From an uncultured bacterium (GTDB lineage Bacteria > Actinomycetota > Coriobacteriia > Coriobacteriales > Coriobacteriaceae), in the NCBI GenBank assembly GCA_905215505.1, contig CAJMPU010000001.1, forward strand, positions 131,100 to 195,099: a stretch of DNA of 64,000 nucleotides, written 5' to 3'. This document shows, one piece after another, positions 25,187 to 34,035 of this stretch (position 1 is the stretch's first letter; each line of letters begins with the position of its first letter). The position numbers and the translations under genes were made by a program. The notes under the pieces were generated by a model. The model ran no database searches and was not told the DNA's origin. It saw only the letters and a list, made by a program, of their open reading frames with translations.

Positions 25187-25378
25187 ATGTCAGAGGCCCA
25201 GGCAAAAGCCAACGAGAAGTACCGCAAGGCCAACGTCAAATCTTTCAACGTCAAGTTCTTCCCGGCCGATGCCGACGTCCTGGCGTACTTCCAGGCCAAA
25301 GAGAACCGCAACCAGTACATCAAGGACCTCATCCGCAAAGATATGGAACGTTCAACGACCGACCGGCAAGATGAGTAA
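25187..25378 (+). CDS. Small ribbon-helix-helix-like protein
   Basis: 63 residues, highly charged: an N-terminal helix rich in Ala/Lys, then a beta-strand-like KSFNVKFF, then helices with RNQYIKDLIRKDM. This layout resembles Arc/CopG-type DNA-binding proteins found near the ends of integrative elements. The start follows GAGGAGAG. No toxin partner is evident: the next gene is the large restriction-modification enzyme, 154 bp downstream. It may regulate that gene. Confidence 0.7.
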   Translation: MSEAQAKANEKYRKANVKSFNVKFFPADADVLAYFQAKENRNQYIKDLIRKDMERSTTDRQDE

Positions 25379-25531
25379 ACCCAAAATGGCAACAAGCACC
25401 TTTTGAAGCGCAATTTATATTTTCGCCCCCATCCGCCCACAACAATTATTCATTACTGAGCTATATAGGTGAGTCACCGGACTTCCCTCCCCTACAATCG
25501 AAAGCGATGGATTTCGATACAAGGAGGCCAG

Positions 25532-28309
25532 ATGGCCGGTAAAAAATCTGACGCGGAGTCATTCGCCAGCAGGTGGGCGAACAAGGGAAATGAGAACCAG
25601 GACACCCAGCGGTTCTGGATCGACTTCTATCAGAACGTCCTGGGCGTTGAGGATGCAGTCTCGAGGCTCGAGTTCGAAAAGCCCGTCTCCACCGACGCGA
25701 GCACGCATGAGGGCTATATCGACGTCTTCATACCATCAGCCAAAGCCCTTGTCGAACAGAAGTCGCTGGGAATCGACCTCGCCAAGGAGGAGACGCGCCA
25801 GAGCCGCAAGGTGACGCCCGCGAAGCAGGGCAACGCCTACGCTCAGGGCATGCCCCTCTCCCAACAGCCGCGCTACATCATCGCTTGCAATTTTGCCGAG
25901 TTTTGGGTCTTCGACCGCGAGCGGGACTCGCTATGCCGGGAGCCTCTTTTCAAGTTGCCGCTCGCCGAGCTCCCCAAGAACCTCGCGGCCATTCAGTTCC
26001 TCAAGGGCGGGGCGGAGGCCCCAGCCACGATCTCCCGCGCCGTTTCCGTCGAGGCCGGCAAGATCATGTCGAAACTCCATGACCAGGTCGCCGAGGCGTT
26101 CGATGATCCCGACACGCCCGAGAATCACCATGCGCTCTCTGTGCTCATGACGCGTCTCATGTTCCTCATGTTCTGCGAGGACTCGGGGCTCGTGGCCCCC
26201 AACGCTTTCCGCGACTACGTCGCCCACTTCTCGGCAGGCGATCTCAGGCGCGGCCTCAAGGACCTTTTCGTTTGGCTCGACACCAAGGACGAGGAACGCG
26301 ACAAGTACGCCGAGTCCTGGCTGAAGAAACTGCCCTACATGAACGGCGGCCTCTTCCGGGAGAAGACGGAGATTCCGCCCCTGTCCGACAACTTCCGCCA
26401 TACGCTCATCGTCGAGGGGTGCCAGGAGTTTGATTGGTCGGGCGTGAGCCCCACGGTCTTCGGCTCCATCTTCGAGGGCGCGCTGTCCCACGACCACCGC
26501 CGCGCGAACGGGCAGCACTTCACGAGTCCCGAGAACATCCACAAGGTCATAGACCCGCTCTTTCTCGACGGCCTCAAAGCCGAGTTCGATGATGCCTGCG
26601 CCAAGCCCGTCGCGGGCGGCGCGAGGACCCGTGCGCTCAAGGACCTGCATAAGAAGATCGGCAGCATCTCCATCCTCGACCCGGCCGCAGGTTCCGGCAA
26701 CTTCCTCACCGAAAGCTATCTCTGCCTGAGACGGCTGGAGAACCGCATACTTTTCGAGCTTCAGGGCGATCAGGCATCGTTCAGCTTCGAGGACTCGGGA
26801 GACCGCGACGTGCTCGTGAGCCTGAGGAACTTCCACGGCATCGAGCTGGAGGACTTCGCTTGCTGCGTCGCCCGCACGGCACTCTGGATCGCCGAGAAGC
26901 AGGCAGACGCCGACACGGCAAAGGTGACACAACGTGTCTACCAGGAACTGCCGCTTACCGACTATGAAGGCATCGTCAACGCCAACGCCCTCCGCATCGA
27001 TTGGAACGACGTCGTTCCGGCCGACGAGGTCGACTATGTCCTCGGAAACCCGCCGTTCATCGGGTATTCGAACCTCAACGAGGAGCAAAAGGCCGACCGC
27101 GCCGACATATTTGGCAAAACGGGCGGCGTGCTCGACTACGTGGCTTGTTGGTATCGCAAAGCGGCTGACTACACGCGCGAGACGCAGGCGCGCTGCGCGT
27201 TCGTATCAACCAACTCCATATGCCAGGGGCAGCAGGTCGAACCGTTGTGGAAACCACTTTTTGAAGACAAGGTCAATATTAACTTCGCCCACAAGTCCTT
27301 CGTATGGAACTCCCAAGCCGCCGACGAAGCTCATGTGCACGTGGTCATTGTTGGTTTCTCCCGGGTTAATGGCACTAAAAAAGACTTATTCGATCGCAGT
27401 GACAGCAAGAGTGAGGTAACACGCATCAACGCATATCTTGCAGCCGCACCGGATGCTTTCGTTTCAAGGAGGGCAAAGCCACTTTGCGATGTCCCTGCAA
27501 TGATGGCGGGTGGTAAGCCGACCGATGGTGGAAACCTTCTTCTCACGCAGGAGGAACGCGACGAGCTGCTGTGCCGCGAACCAGATGCCGCCCCATATAT
27601 CAAGCCATTTTCAATGGGTGCCGAATACATCAACGGCATACCGCGCTACTGCATCTGGCTAGATGGCGTCGACCCGGCGGTACTGACAAAGCTCCCGCTG
27701 GTCCGCAGCCACGTCCAGGCCGTAAGGGAATTTCGATTAGCATCAAAGAAGGCAACAACACAGAAGAAAGCCGCAACCCCATGGCTCTTCGACGAGGTGC
27801 GTCCGCCCAAGGGTAAGAGTTATATCGCGGTTCCCAAGGTTTCTTCCGGTCGCCGAAAGTACGTTCCCATGGGCTTTGTGACCAACGGGATGATCCCAGG
27901 AGACATGCTTTTTTCGGTTTCGAATGCCGGTCTTTATGAATTCGGCATCCTAGAAAGCCAGTTCCATAACGCTTGGATGCGACAGGTCGCCGGCCGTTTA
28001 AAGAGTGATTATCGTTATACGAACACCATCGTCTATAACAACTTCGTCTGGCCTGATGCCTCGACCGAACAGCACGGATATATCGAGTCCTGCGCACAGG
28101 AGGTTCTAGACGCCCGCGCAGAGCACCCCGATGCGACCCTTGCGGACATGTACAATCCGGACAACGAATTCCTCTTTCCGGATCTTATGAAGGCGCATGC
28201 GGAGCTTGATGCGGCGGTTGAGTCGGCATATGGCGTCGACTTCAATGGCGACGAAAACAAGATCGTTGCCCATCTGTTCAATCTCTATGCCGAAAAGGTC
28301 GGTGAGTAG
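25532..28309 (+). CDS. MmeI-like type IIL/IIG restriction-modification enzyme
   Basis: A 925-residue single-chain restriction and modification enzyme, close in size to MmeI (919). The N-terminal nuclease shows the PD-(D/E)xK pattern Asp64...Glu75-Gln-Lys77 (GYIDVF...LVEQK), with spacing close to MmeI. A helical spacer (about 150-370) precedes the gamma-class amino-methyltransferase core: motif I DPAAGSGNF (383-391) and motif IV NPPF (506-509), which predicts N6-adenine methylation. Residues about 600-870 form the target-recognition region, which sets the DNA site and cannot be read here. The ATG at 25532 has a perfect AAGGAGG site. It methylates one strand and cuts at a distance in known relatives. 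Mrr follows 2 bp downstream. Confidence 0.9.
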   Translation: MAGKKSDAESFASRWANKGNENQDTQRFWIDFYQNVLGVEDAVSRLEFEKPVSTDASTHEGYIDVFIPSAKALVEQKSLGIDLAKEETRQSRKVTPAKQGNAYAQGMPLSQQPRYIIACNFAEFWVFDRERDSLCREPLFKLPLAELPKNLAAIQFLKGGAEAPATISRAVSVEAGKIMSKLHDQVAEAFDDPDTPENHHALSVLMTRLMFLMFCEDSGLVAPNAFRDYVAHFSAGDLRRGLKDLFVWLDTKDEERDKYAESWLKKLPYMNGGLFREKTEIPPLSDNFRHTLIVEGCQEFDWSGVSPTVFGSIFEGALSHDHRRANGQHFTSPENIHKVIDPLFLDGLKAEFDDACAKPVAGGARTRALKDLHKKIGSISILDPAAGSGNFLTESYLCLRRLENRILFELQGDQASFSFEDSGDRDVLVSLRNFHGIELEDFACCVARTALWIAEKQADADTAKVTQRVYQELPLTDYEGIVNANALRIDWNDVVPADEVDYVLGNPPFIGYSNLNEEQKADRADIFGKTGGVLDYVACWYRKAADYTRETQARCAFVSTNSICQGQQVEPLWKPLFEDKVNINFAHKSFVWNSQAADEAHVHVVIVGFSRVNGTKKDLFDRSDSKSEVTRINAYLAAAPDAFVSRRAKPLCDVPAMMAGGKPTDGGNLLLTQEERDELLCREPDAAPYIKPFSMGAEYINGIPRYCIWLDGVDPAVLTKLPLVRSHVQAVREFRLASKKATTQKKAATPWLFDEVRPPKGKSYIAVPKVSSGRRKYVPMGFVTNGMIPGDMLFSVSNAGLYEFGILESQFHNAWMRQVAGRLKSDYRYTNTIVYNNFVWPDASTEQHGYIESCAQEVLDARAEHPDATLADMYNPDNEFLFPDLMKAHAELDAAVESAYGVDFNGDENKIVAHLFNLYAEKVGE

Positions 28310-28311
28310 CA

Positions 28312-29250
28312 ATGACGATGCCCAAATGGCATGAGACCATGCGGCCCATCCTTGAAGCGCTGACGCATGTCGATGGATATCTGGCAGGCACCGACCTCCA
28401 GGATGCCGTGGCGATCGAATTCGACATGACCGATGACGAACGGGCCGAGCGTCTCAAGAGCGGCCAGTCGAGACTCTACAACCGCGTGTACTGGGGTATC
28501 ACCGATTTGGAGAAGGCTAAGCTTCTGGAATACGGCGAGAAGAAGGGAACCTACCGTATCACCGATGCCGGTAGGACGTACCTCTCTGATTATCCCGGAC
28601 CCATTACAGCCAAGGGTCTCTATGAGAACTGCACGGCATTCAAGAAGTGGAAAGACGGCTATCAGGCCGCAAGCAAGGCAAAAAACGCTTCAGAGCCCGA
28701 GGGCGTTTCGACGCTGGAGGACCAGGAGTCCCCTCAGGAGGCGATGGAGTCTGCCTACGGCGAGATTCGCGACGCGCTCGCCGACGACCTCATTTCGATC
28801 ATCATGGGAAAAGATCCGTATTTCTTCGAGCACCTGGTCGGAAAGCTGCTCGTGGCGATGGGTTACGGCGAGAGCCTGGACTCCCGTGCCGACGTCACCA
28901 AAAAGAGTGGTGACGAGGGGATAGACGGCGTCGTCCGTGAGGACCGACTCGGATTTGGAACCATCTGCTACCAGGCTAAGCGGTGGGATCCACAAAGGAC
29001 GGTCGGACGGCCGGAGGTTCAGGCATTCGTCGGGGCGCTTTCCGGAAAGGGCGTATCGAAGGGCCTTTTCATCACCACGGCTCGCTTCTCCAAGGATGCC
29101 CGCAAATATGCTGAGGGCCTCCTGGGGCAGACGGTCGTGCTCGTCGACGGCCCAGCGCTCGCCGGCCTCATGATCGACTACGGCGTCGGCGTGAGCACGA
29201 GACAGGTCTACGAGATCAAGGCCGTTGACACCGATTTCTTCGACGAATAG
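28312..29250 (+). CDS. mrr: Mrr-type restriction endonuclease
   Basis: A 312-residue protein with an N-terminal winged-helix Mrr_N domain (about residues 1-105) and a C-terminal Mrr catalytic domain (about 165-305). The PD-(D/E)xK nuclease residues are visible as Asp205 in GDEGIDG and Gln221-Ala-Lys223 in CYQAKRW. Mrr enzymes cut modified (methylated) DNA or act on other signals such as pressure-induced states. It is coupled to the MmeI-like gene, with start and stop 2 bp apart, so the pair works as one defense unit: one enzyme restricts unmodified DNA and the other foreign-modified DNA. How it avoids cutting the host-methylated sites is not obvious. Confidence 0.9.
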   Translation: MTMPKWHETMRPILEALTHVDGYLAGTDLQDAVAIEFDMTDDERAERLKSGQSRLYNRVYWGITDLEKAKLLEYGEKKGTYRITDAGRTYLSDYPGPITAKGLYENCTAFKKWKDGYQAASKAKNASEPEGVSTLEDQESPQEAMESAYGEIRDALADDLISIIMGKDPYFFEHLVGKLLVAMGYGESLDSRADVTKKSGDEGIDGVVREDRLGFGTICYQAKRWDPQRTVGRPEVQAFVGALSGKGVSKGLFITTARFSKDARKYAEGLLGQTVVLVDGPALAGLMIDYGVGVSTRQVYEIKAVDTDFFDE

Positions 29251-29270
29251 CGCGTGTCTGCAACGCGCCG

Positions 29271-30020
29271 CTACCGCGCGCCCTTCCGCCCGTTGCATTT
29301 CGAGCAGAGCACCTGCAGGTTGGATGGAACGGTCTTGCCGCCCTTCGCGACCGGCACGATATGGTCGACGTGCAGGCCCACGCCGTCCGGCATGTATTTC
29401 CCGCATATCTGGCAGGTGTAGTTGTCCCGGCGGGCGATCTGCTCGCGCAGCTGCTTCGTCATCAGCCTTCGCTGGTTCTTGGCGTGATAGTCCCTGAGCG
29501 TCGCCTCGTCGTTGATAGCGGCGAGGCGGCTGCGGCGCTCGACGATCCACTCCCAGTTCACGTCAAGCTCGGAATCATCCATCGACACCTTGTAGGACGT
29601 CTTCACGTAGTTGGCCTGCTTGTACCTCGTCTGGTCGCGGCAGGTGATGAACCTAAAGGCCCTGTCATCGTCGACCGCCTCGGCGTACTGACGCTCGCGC
29701 CGGCTGCGGAGCCGGCAGGTTTTCAGATACTCTTCTTGCTCGTGCTTCCAGTTCTGGATGTATGCCCTATGGGCGACGATGGCGTCCCAACTGGCCGGGT
29801 CCATCAGGTGACGGTCGATGTAGTCCTCGATCCTCACGTTGCGCCTGCCAGACACATTGAAGCGGGCCACGTAGTAGGGATACCTAAAGGGGCTCGCCAG
29901 AATCCTGCGAACCAGGACCGCGATTGCACAGACCAGGGCTATGACCAGCACGCCGAGAACGAAATAGGGCGTCAGGTCGACTATATAGTGGTACCCGTCT
30001 ATCTCATAGAGCTGAGTCAT
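29271..30020 (-). CDS. Membrane-anchored HNH endonuclease
   Basis: A 249-residue protein. An N-terminal transmembrane helix (about residues 14-38, LGVLVIALVCAIAVLV) precedes a long charged region, and a C-terminal HNH domain (about 195-249) has paired CxxC zinc ligands (CQIC, CSKC) around LHVDHIVPVAKGG and ends NGRKG. The ATG at 30020 follows GGGGAAGGAAG; longer upstream frames lack a ribosome site. HNH nucleases tied to the membrane are unusual; possible roles are attack on DNA as it enters the cell, or abortive defense. It is convergent with mrr. Confidence 0.8.
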   Translation of the reverse strand: MTQLYEIDGYHYIVDLTPYFVLGVLVIALVCAIAVLVRRILASPFRYPYYVARFNVSGRRNVRIEDYIDRHLMDPASWDAIVAHRAYIQNWKHEQEEYLKTCRLRSRRERQYAEAVDDDRAFRFITCRDQTRYKQANYVKTSYKVSMDDSELDVNWEWIVERRSRLAAINDEATLRDYHAKNQRRLMTKQLREQIARRDNYTCQICGKYMPDGVGLHVDHIVPVAKGGKTVPSNLQVLCSKCNGRKGAR

Positions 30021-30222
30021 GGCATTCTTCCTTCCCCAAGGATGGCAAAATGATACCAAGACGCGGGTCTTCCGGATCGCGGGCGCTTTCCACGCGATAC
30101 ATCCATGCCCCTCCGTCCGGACACCGCACACCGAACCCCCACACCACGTTCGCTTTACAATCAAGAACATTCGTTCGACAATGAAGCCCGTGAGATACAA
30201 ACGGATGTTCGGGGGTACGCGC

Positions 30223-30540
30223 ATGATCATGAAAAAGCACTCGCTTGCGGGAACCTGCGGCATACCCACCGATGCACAGCGCATCTACATCCCCGTGGAC
30301 GCCAACGGCGCGGACGACCCCGACCACGGCCCGTCCGATCCCGTCACCATCCACTGGCCGGACGGCCGCAGTTGGAAGGTTGAGAGCATCTACGCCCGCC
30401 AGGAGTTCGGCCGCGCCATCTTCGGTAACCTCTGTGTGCGTTACGACGTCTGCATCGCGAGGCAGCGCAAAACGGTCTGGTGGGAGCACGGCGACTGGTT
30501 CGTCGAGCGCGGTGGCGGCATGGCGGTGATGCCCGGGTGA
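30223..30540 (+). CDS. Small WPDGR-motif protein 1
   Basis: About 105 residues from ATG 30223, which has GGGGG 7 bp upstream; ATGs at 30181 and 30205 are possible. It contains IYIPVDANGADDPD..., IHWPDGRSWKVESI and a C-terminal WWEHGDWFVE. It shares its layout with the next gene: a beta-rich stretch, WPDGR, a Gly-containing turn, YxV(R/C)I and a tryptophan-rich end. I know such small paired proteins from mobile elements but not their function. The stop overlaps the next start (TGATG). Confidence 0.65.
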   Translation: MIMKKHSLAGTCGIPTDAQRIYIPVDANGADDPDHGPSDPVTIHWPDGRSWKVESIYARQEFGRAIFGNLCVRYDVCIARQRKTVWWEHGDWFVERGGGMAVMPG

Positions 30541-30938
30541 TGGGCCACACAAAGGACTTCGGCGGCGGCATCACCGTTCGCGCCAACGGCGACAAGCCCG
30601 GCAGACGCGTCCATAAGCAGTACGTAGACGTCTACGCCCGCACTAACGCCGACGGAACGACGGTGCCTGTCCGCGTCTGCTGGCCGGACGGCCGCGGCTT
30701 CACGATCGACCAAATCATTCGAATAGACCCCTTCGGCGCGGTCATCCACGACGCGCAGACGGCGGTCTACACGGTGCGCTTCGGCGGCTGGACCACTCAG
30801 CTCATGCTGGAGCACTACCACAGGGAGGACCCCATTCACGGGGCAGATGACCGCCTGCGATGGTGGGTCTGGGCGTTCGAGAACACCCGCTCGAAGAACG
30901 ACGTTTCCGCACCGCCTGCCGACACGCACGTCCGGTGA
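30540..30938 (+). CDS. Small WPDGR-motif protein 2
   Basis: 132 residues; its start codon overlaps the previous stop codon by one base, which implies coupled translation. It has VCWPDGRGFTIDQII, YTVRFGGWTTQLML and RWWVWAFEN, matching the pattern of the upstream protein and suggesting an old tandem duplication. Function unknown. Confidence 0.65.
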   Translation: MGHTKDFGGGITVRANGDKPGRRVHKQYVDVYARTNADGTTVPVRVCWPDGRGFTIDQIIRIDPFGAVIHDAQTAVYTVRFGGWTTQLMLEHYHREDPIHGADDRLRWWVWAFENTRSKNDVSAPPADTHVR

Positions 30939-30981
30939 ACGCGGGTTGGGTCGTCATGCGGAACGCAGAGGGTGACGTCGG

Positions 30982-31212
30982 CTAGAGCCAAGCTCCGGTC
31001 CACTCGCTCCGGTTCCTCGTCGCCGCGAGGAGCGCACCGCATGCCGCGAGCAGTTCGTAGTCCGCGATCCTGATCCCGACCGACATGGCCTCGGCGAGGA
31101 CTTCAATCCTTCTGCCATAATCCTCGATCTCGGAGAATACCCCGATACCGTCCATGAGCCGCTGGGCGGCTTCGCTCGGTCCGTCCCCCGTCGTGACATG
31201 ACGTTCTTCCAT
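30982..31212 (-). CDS. Small hypothetical protein
   Basis: 76 residues, mostly helical (EAAQRLMDGIGVFSEIEDY, then RRIEVLAEAMSVGIRIADYE), convergent with the WPDGR pair. GAGAGG lies 12 bp before the ATG. No family recognised; it could be a small regulator. The coding status is supported only by codon character and the ribosome site. Confidence 0.5.
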   Translation of the reverse strand: MEERHVTTGDGPSEAAQRLMDGIGVFSEIEDYGRRIEVLAEAMSVGIRIADYELLAACGALLAATRNRSEWTGAWL

Positions 31213-31550
31213 GCCGAAACAATCCTCTCTATGCGAGAAAGGCGATGATAGCAGGTGCTGTCCGGGCCAACATAAACAGCGTTTTACGTTTTACGGCATC
31301 CGCCGACGGCGGCCACGGCTCCGCGGCCGGGTGGCACCTCCGCTACGCCGCGTCAAGGGGGCCCATGAGACCCCGCACAAACCTCCGCTCCGCTCCGGTT
31401 GGTGGAGGTCGTCATGGACCTCCCTTGACCCGTCTTCGCTCCGGTGCGGCTTTGCAGGGAGCAAAGCCGACGACGACGCGCGGCGTCGCCATTCGGCTTT
31501 GCCCGCAGGGGCGAGATGTTGAGGGCAGGGTGCCCGGAACGGAGGAAGAC
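31213..31550. other. GC-rich non-coding stretch with inverted repeats
   Basis: No convincing gene in 338 bp. GTCAAGGG (near 31350) is inverted as CCCTTGAC (near 31428), and GCAAAGCCGA-type repeats occur near 31458 and 31492 (CGGCTTTGC). It may hold the promoter of the DUF2958-DUF4313 pair. Confidence 0.4.
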
Positions 31551-31850
31551 ATGCAGCAGCTGATGACCGAGGAAATCGCCAAGACGGTGCCGAGGCTCTA
31601 TGGGCAGGACGGGGCGGAGGACCCCATCGTCCACGTCCACTACTTCTCGTGCGTGAACGGATGGGACTGGTGGCTGCTCGAGTTCGACGGCACGGACGAG
31701 GCGTTCGGCCTCGTCGAGGGCTACGACGACGAGCTCGGCTACTTCAGCATCAAGGAGATGGCCGAGCTGAACCGCCAGATGGGGTTCGCCGCCGTCGAGC
31801 GCGACGAGCGCTTCTCCCCGAAGCCGCTCAGCGCCGTCAGGAGGAGGTAG
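31551..31850 (+). CDS. DUF2958-like protein
   Basis: 99 residues from an ATG right after GGAGGAAG. It begins MQQLMTEEIAKTVPRLYGQD and contains VHVHYFSCVNGWDWWLLEFDG and GLVEGYDDELGYFSI (both given as short family landmarks), matching DUF2958 proteins common on plasmids and integrative elements. Function unknown, although anti-restriction-like or accessory transfer roles are often guessed for such genes. Four bases separate it from the next gene. Confidence 0.75.
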   Translation: MQQLMTEEIAKTVPRLYGQDGAEDPIVHVHYFSCVNGWDWWLLEFDGTDEAFGLVEGYDDELGYFSIKEMAELNRQMGFAAVERDERFSPKPLSAVRRR

Positions 31851-31854
31851 ACAC

Positions 31855-32451
31855 ATGGTCACGGTCGAGTTCGACTCCATGGGCGAGGCGGTCCGCCTCG
31901 CCCTCGTGGCCGGGGAGTACGCGGGCGGCGGCCTGGCCGTCCTCCTCCTCGACGCCACGGACCCGCGCTCCGATGGCTACATGGCCGGGTGGGGCGTGCT
32001 CACGGCGAACGTGCCGTCGGCGGCCGAGTGGTGCCGCGGGCGCGGCAACATCGCCATCGACGCCGACGTGCCCGCGGCGCTCCTCGGGGCGCTCGAGGCC
32101 GCCGGCTTGCTCCGCATGGCCGGCCGCTCGGCGGCGTCCGGGATGGCCCGCTACCCGCTTGTCACGGTCGCCGGGCACGCCCTCGACGGCATGGGCGGCC
32201 TGCCCGAGACCCTCGAGGAGGCTCTCGGCTCGACGGTCGTCGTCGAGTACGAGTCGGGCGGCGACGGCGGCGCGTTCGAGGTGGGGACCGCGCCGGCCGG
32301 ATCGGCCGAGCTCGAGCGACTCATCGCCGCCGCGAGGTCCGAGGCCGACGCGTTGGCGGGCGCCGGCGGATGGGCTGCCGTCCGGGTCGGTTTCGGGGAT
32401 GCCGAGACCATCGACTGCGAGACGGGCCGGACGGTTTACGTCGCGGGGTGA
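31855..32451 (+). CDS. DUF4313-like protein
   Basis: 198 residues. The N-terminal half (VTVEFDSMGEAVRLALVAGE... GVLTANVPSA... NIAIDADVP) resembles DUF4313-type mobile-element proteins. The C-terminal half (RYPLVTVAGHALDGMGGLPETLEEA... ends given only in part) may be a separate small domain. Function unknown. A truncated second copy of its coding sequence lies at 34674-35058. Confidence 0.65.
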   Translation: MVTVEFDSMGEAVRLALVAGEYAGGGLAVLLLDATDPRSDGYMAGWGVLTANVPSAAEWCRGRGNIAIDADVPAALLGALEAAGLLRMAGRSAASGMARYPLVTVAGHALDGMGGLPETLEEALGSTVVVEYESGGDGGAFEVGTAPAGSAELERLIAAARSEADALAGAGGWAAVRVGFGDAETIDCETGRTVYVAG

Positions 32452-32807
32452 AATGGGAGGAGGGCGCGGGCGCGGTCCGGATGGGCCGCGCTTTTCCTTT
32501 CCCGGGGATGCGGAACTCCCACCGTCCAAGTGCCTTGTACGGTGGGAGCTGGATACGACGATATACTGCGCGTGCAACGGGGACACGCGCCTCCTTTTCG
32601 GTTGACTCCACCAGTTCGTACAGAGACTTTTCGATTTCCCGTTTTGATTTGGAGGTCTGTAATTCCATATTTCTGGAATACGGCACGAGGCTGAGCTTCG
32701 AAATCGCGTCTTGCGTCGGTAGATTGTTCCGCGTCCGCGACCAGTTTTTCAAGGGTACTAAGCTGGGACTGTATTGAGGGTTCGTTTAGGTGGTTCACAT
32801 TGTCCAT
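32436..32807 (-). CDS. Putative peptide with RiPP-leader-like N terminus
   Basis: Up to 123 residues from ATG 32807. Residues about 1-57 look like a modified-peptide leader: an acidic helix (LSTLEKLVADAEQSTDARRD) then FEAQPRAVFQKYGI, close to the xxPxAVLxxxGI motif of nitrile-hydratase-like leaders. A basic Gly/Arg stretch and CPRC follow. The base composition shifts sharply from AT-rich to GC-rich near 32590, so the native 3' end may have been replaced and the last ~50 residues may be read-through. No modification enzyme is adjacent. It is divergent from the DUF1648 membrane protein. This is a speculative call. Confidence 0.4.
   Translation of the reverse strand: MDNVNHLNEPSIQSQLSTLEKLVADAEQSTDARRDFEAQPRAVFQKYGITDLQIKTGNRKVSVRTGGVNRKGGACPRCTRSISSYPAPTVQGTWTVGVPHPRERKSAAHPDRARALLPFHPAT
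32470..32500 (+). terminator. Terminator after the DUF4313-like gene
   Basis: GCGCGG pairs with CCGCGC around a 10-nt loop, followed by TTTTCCTTT. Confidence 0.6.
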
Positions 32808-32908
32808 AGCGGTGACCACCAATGTTGAATAGCTGTCTTGAAAGACTGTGTATTTATACTTGATTTAAGGCGGAGTGGAATGTGAGCGCGCAAGGAGATG
32901 CGGAATCG

Positions 32909-33535
32909 ATGAGAGCCTCAAAAAAAATTACTGCAGTGTTATCATCTCTCATCCTCTCTATTCTTCCATTTCTGATTTTATGGGCGGCTTGGTCAGTCCT
33001 CCCTGATACAATTCCCGCTCATTGGAGTGGGGGTGTGGTTGATCGATGGGGTAATAAGCTTGAATTGTTGGTTGTTCCGCTGTTTTCTCTGATTGGTTCT
33101 ATTGCAATTTCTGTGTACCTTATTGTTTCCACGCGGCGAAGAGAGTTCGCGGATTTCTCTGTTCGAATGCGACGGGACTTTGTTGCGTGCTATATTTCTA
33201 GTCTTCTTTTATCGACAACCTGCTCAGTGATAATTGCCGTTTGGATTCAGTTGATTCTTACGCAAAGCACTGCGGTTGATGGGGGACTTGGACTATCGAT
33301 CCTGTATTCCCTTCCCGGGCTATATGTGATCTTGTGCGCTTTGCCGCCTTTTTATGCGAGCGGCGAGAGCAAAAAGGCGGAGCGCCTGATAACAGTTCTT
33401 ATTGGCGGCGCGGAGATTGTTCTTTGTGGAATAGTGCTTGAAGGTTCGGCTGCCTCTTATGCGATGATTGGACTGATGATTCTGTTCTGTGCGTTTGAGA
33501 TTGTGTCACAGGTAAGGGATAGCCGGTCCTTATGA
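32909..33535 (+). CDS. DUF1648 (SdpI-like) membrane protein
   Basis: A 208-residue protein with about six hydrophobic segments. The DUF1648 signature LPDTIPAHWSGGVVDRWGNK follows the first membrane helix. DUF1648 occurs in SdpI/YhdA-type proteins, some of which give immunity to a secreted peptide toxin. The ATG at 32909 has AAGGAG upstream; a GTG at 32882 after GGAG is an alternative. Base composition is clearly lower in GC than the rest of the element, which indicates recent acquisition of this patch. The divergent peptide gene next to it makes an immunity role conceivable but unproven. Confidence 0.75.
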   Translation: MRASKKITAVLSSLILSILPFLILWAAWSVLPDTIPAHWSGGVVDRWGNKLELLVVPLFSLIGSIAISVYLIVSTRRREFADFSVRMRRDFVACYISSLLLSTTCSVIIAVWIQLILTQSTAVDGGLGLSILYSLPGLYVILCALPPFYASGESKKAERLITVLIGGAEIVLCGIVLEGSAASYAMIGLMILFCAFEIVSQVRDSRSL

Positions 33536-34035
33536 GTTGAATTACGCGCGTGCGGATATAAAGGTTGGCATGTTAAGCTGGTCGTTTTCTCGTTCTGGGA
33601 CATTTGCAGTAGGATGAGTGGGACTAGGCGCGCTGCAGTGTGATGGTGGCGGTTGAGACTTGTATCGCTGCAAATCCGCTGATGCACATTTTGCTATTGG
33701 GCTTGAAGGTGGGGCCGACAGGCCTTTGTTTGGGATGTTCTGATCGTCCAACGCGTGTTGCACGGCTTTATATTGTTACGCTCGTTCGGCGCTCCGTTGG
33801 AGCATTTCCGGGTTTGTCGGCATCATGACTTGGCCAAGTGACACGCTTGCCGGGACGGTTGTAACGCCGCGCCGGTTCCGTGTGCTCCTTCGTTGTTGGC
33901 CTGTCCAGCCGGGGGCGGATTCGGCCTCATGTTGTGGCGCACGGCCTTCAGGGGCTTCCCCTGGCGAGTTATGTTCGTCCGTATGGGTAAGGGTCGGGTT
34001 GAGCTGACAATCCCGTGTCGGAAGGGGCTTGCACC
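33536..34035. other. Transition region without a convincing gene
   Basis: The AT-rich patch ends near 33800 and GC-rich sequence resumes. Short open frames on both strands lack ribosome sites and domain features. The 33823-34191 minus frame runs antisense to the small gene at 34036. Confidence 0.4.

Noticed and set aside
32321..32752. Alternative frame for the RiPP-like peptide
   Set aside because: It begins inside the better candidate, lacks a ribosome site and is basic without pattern.
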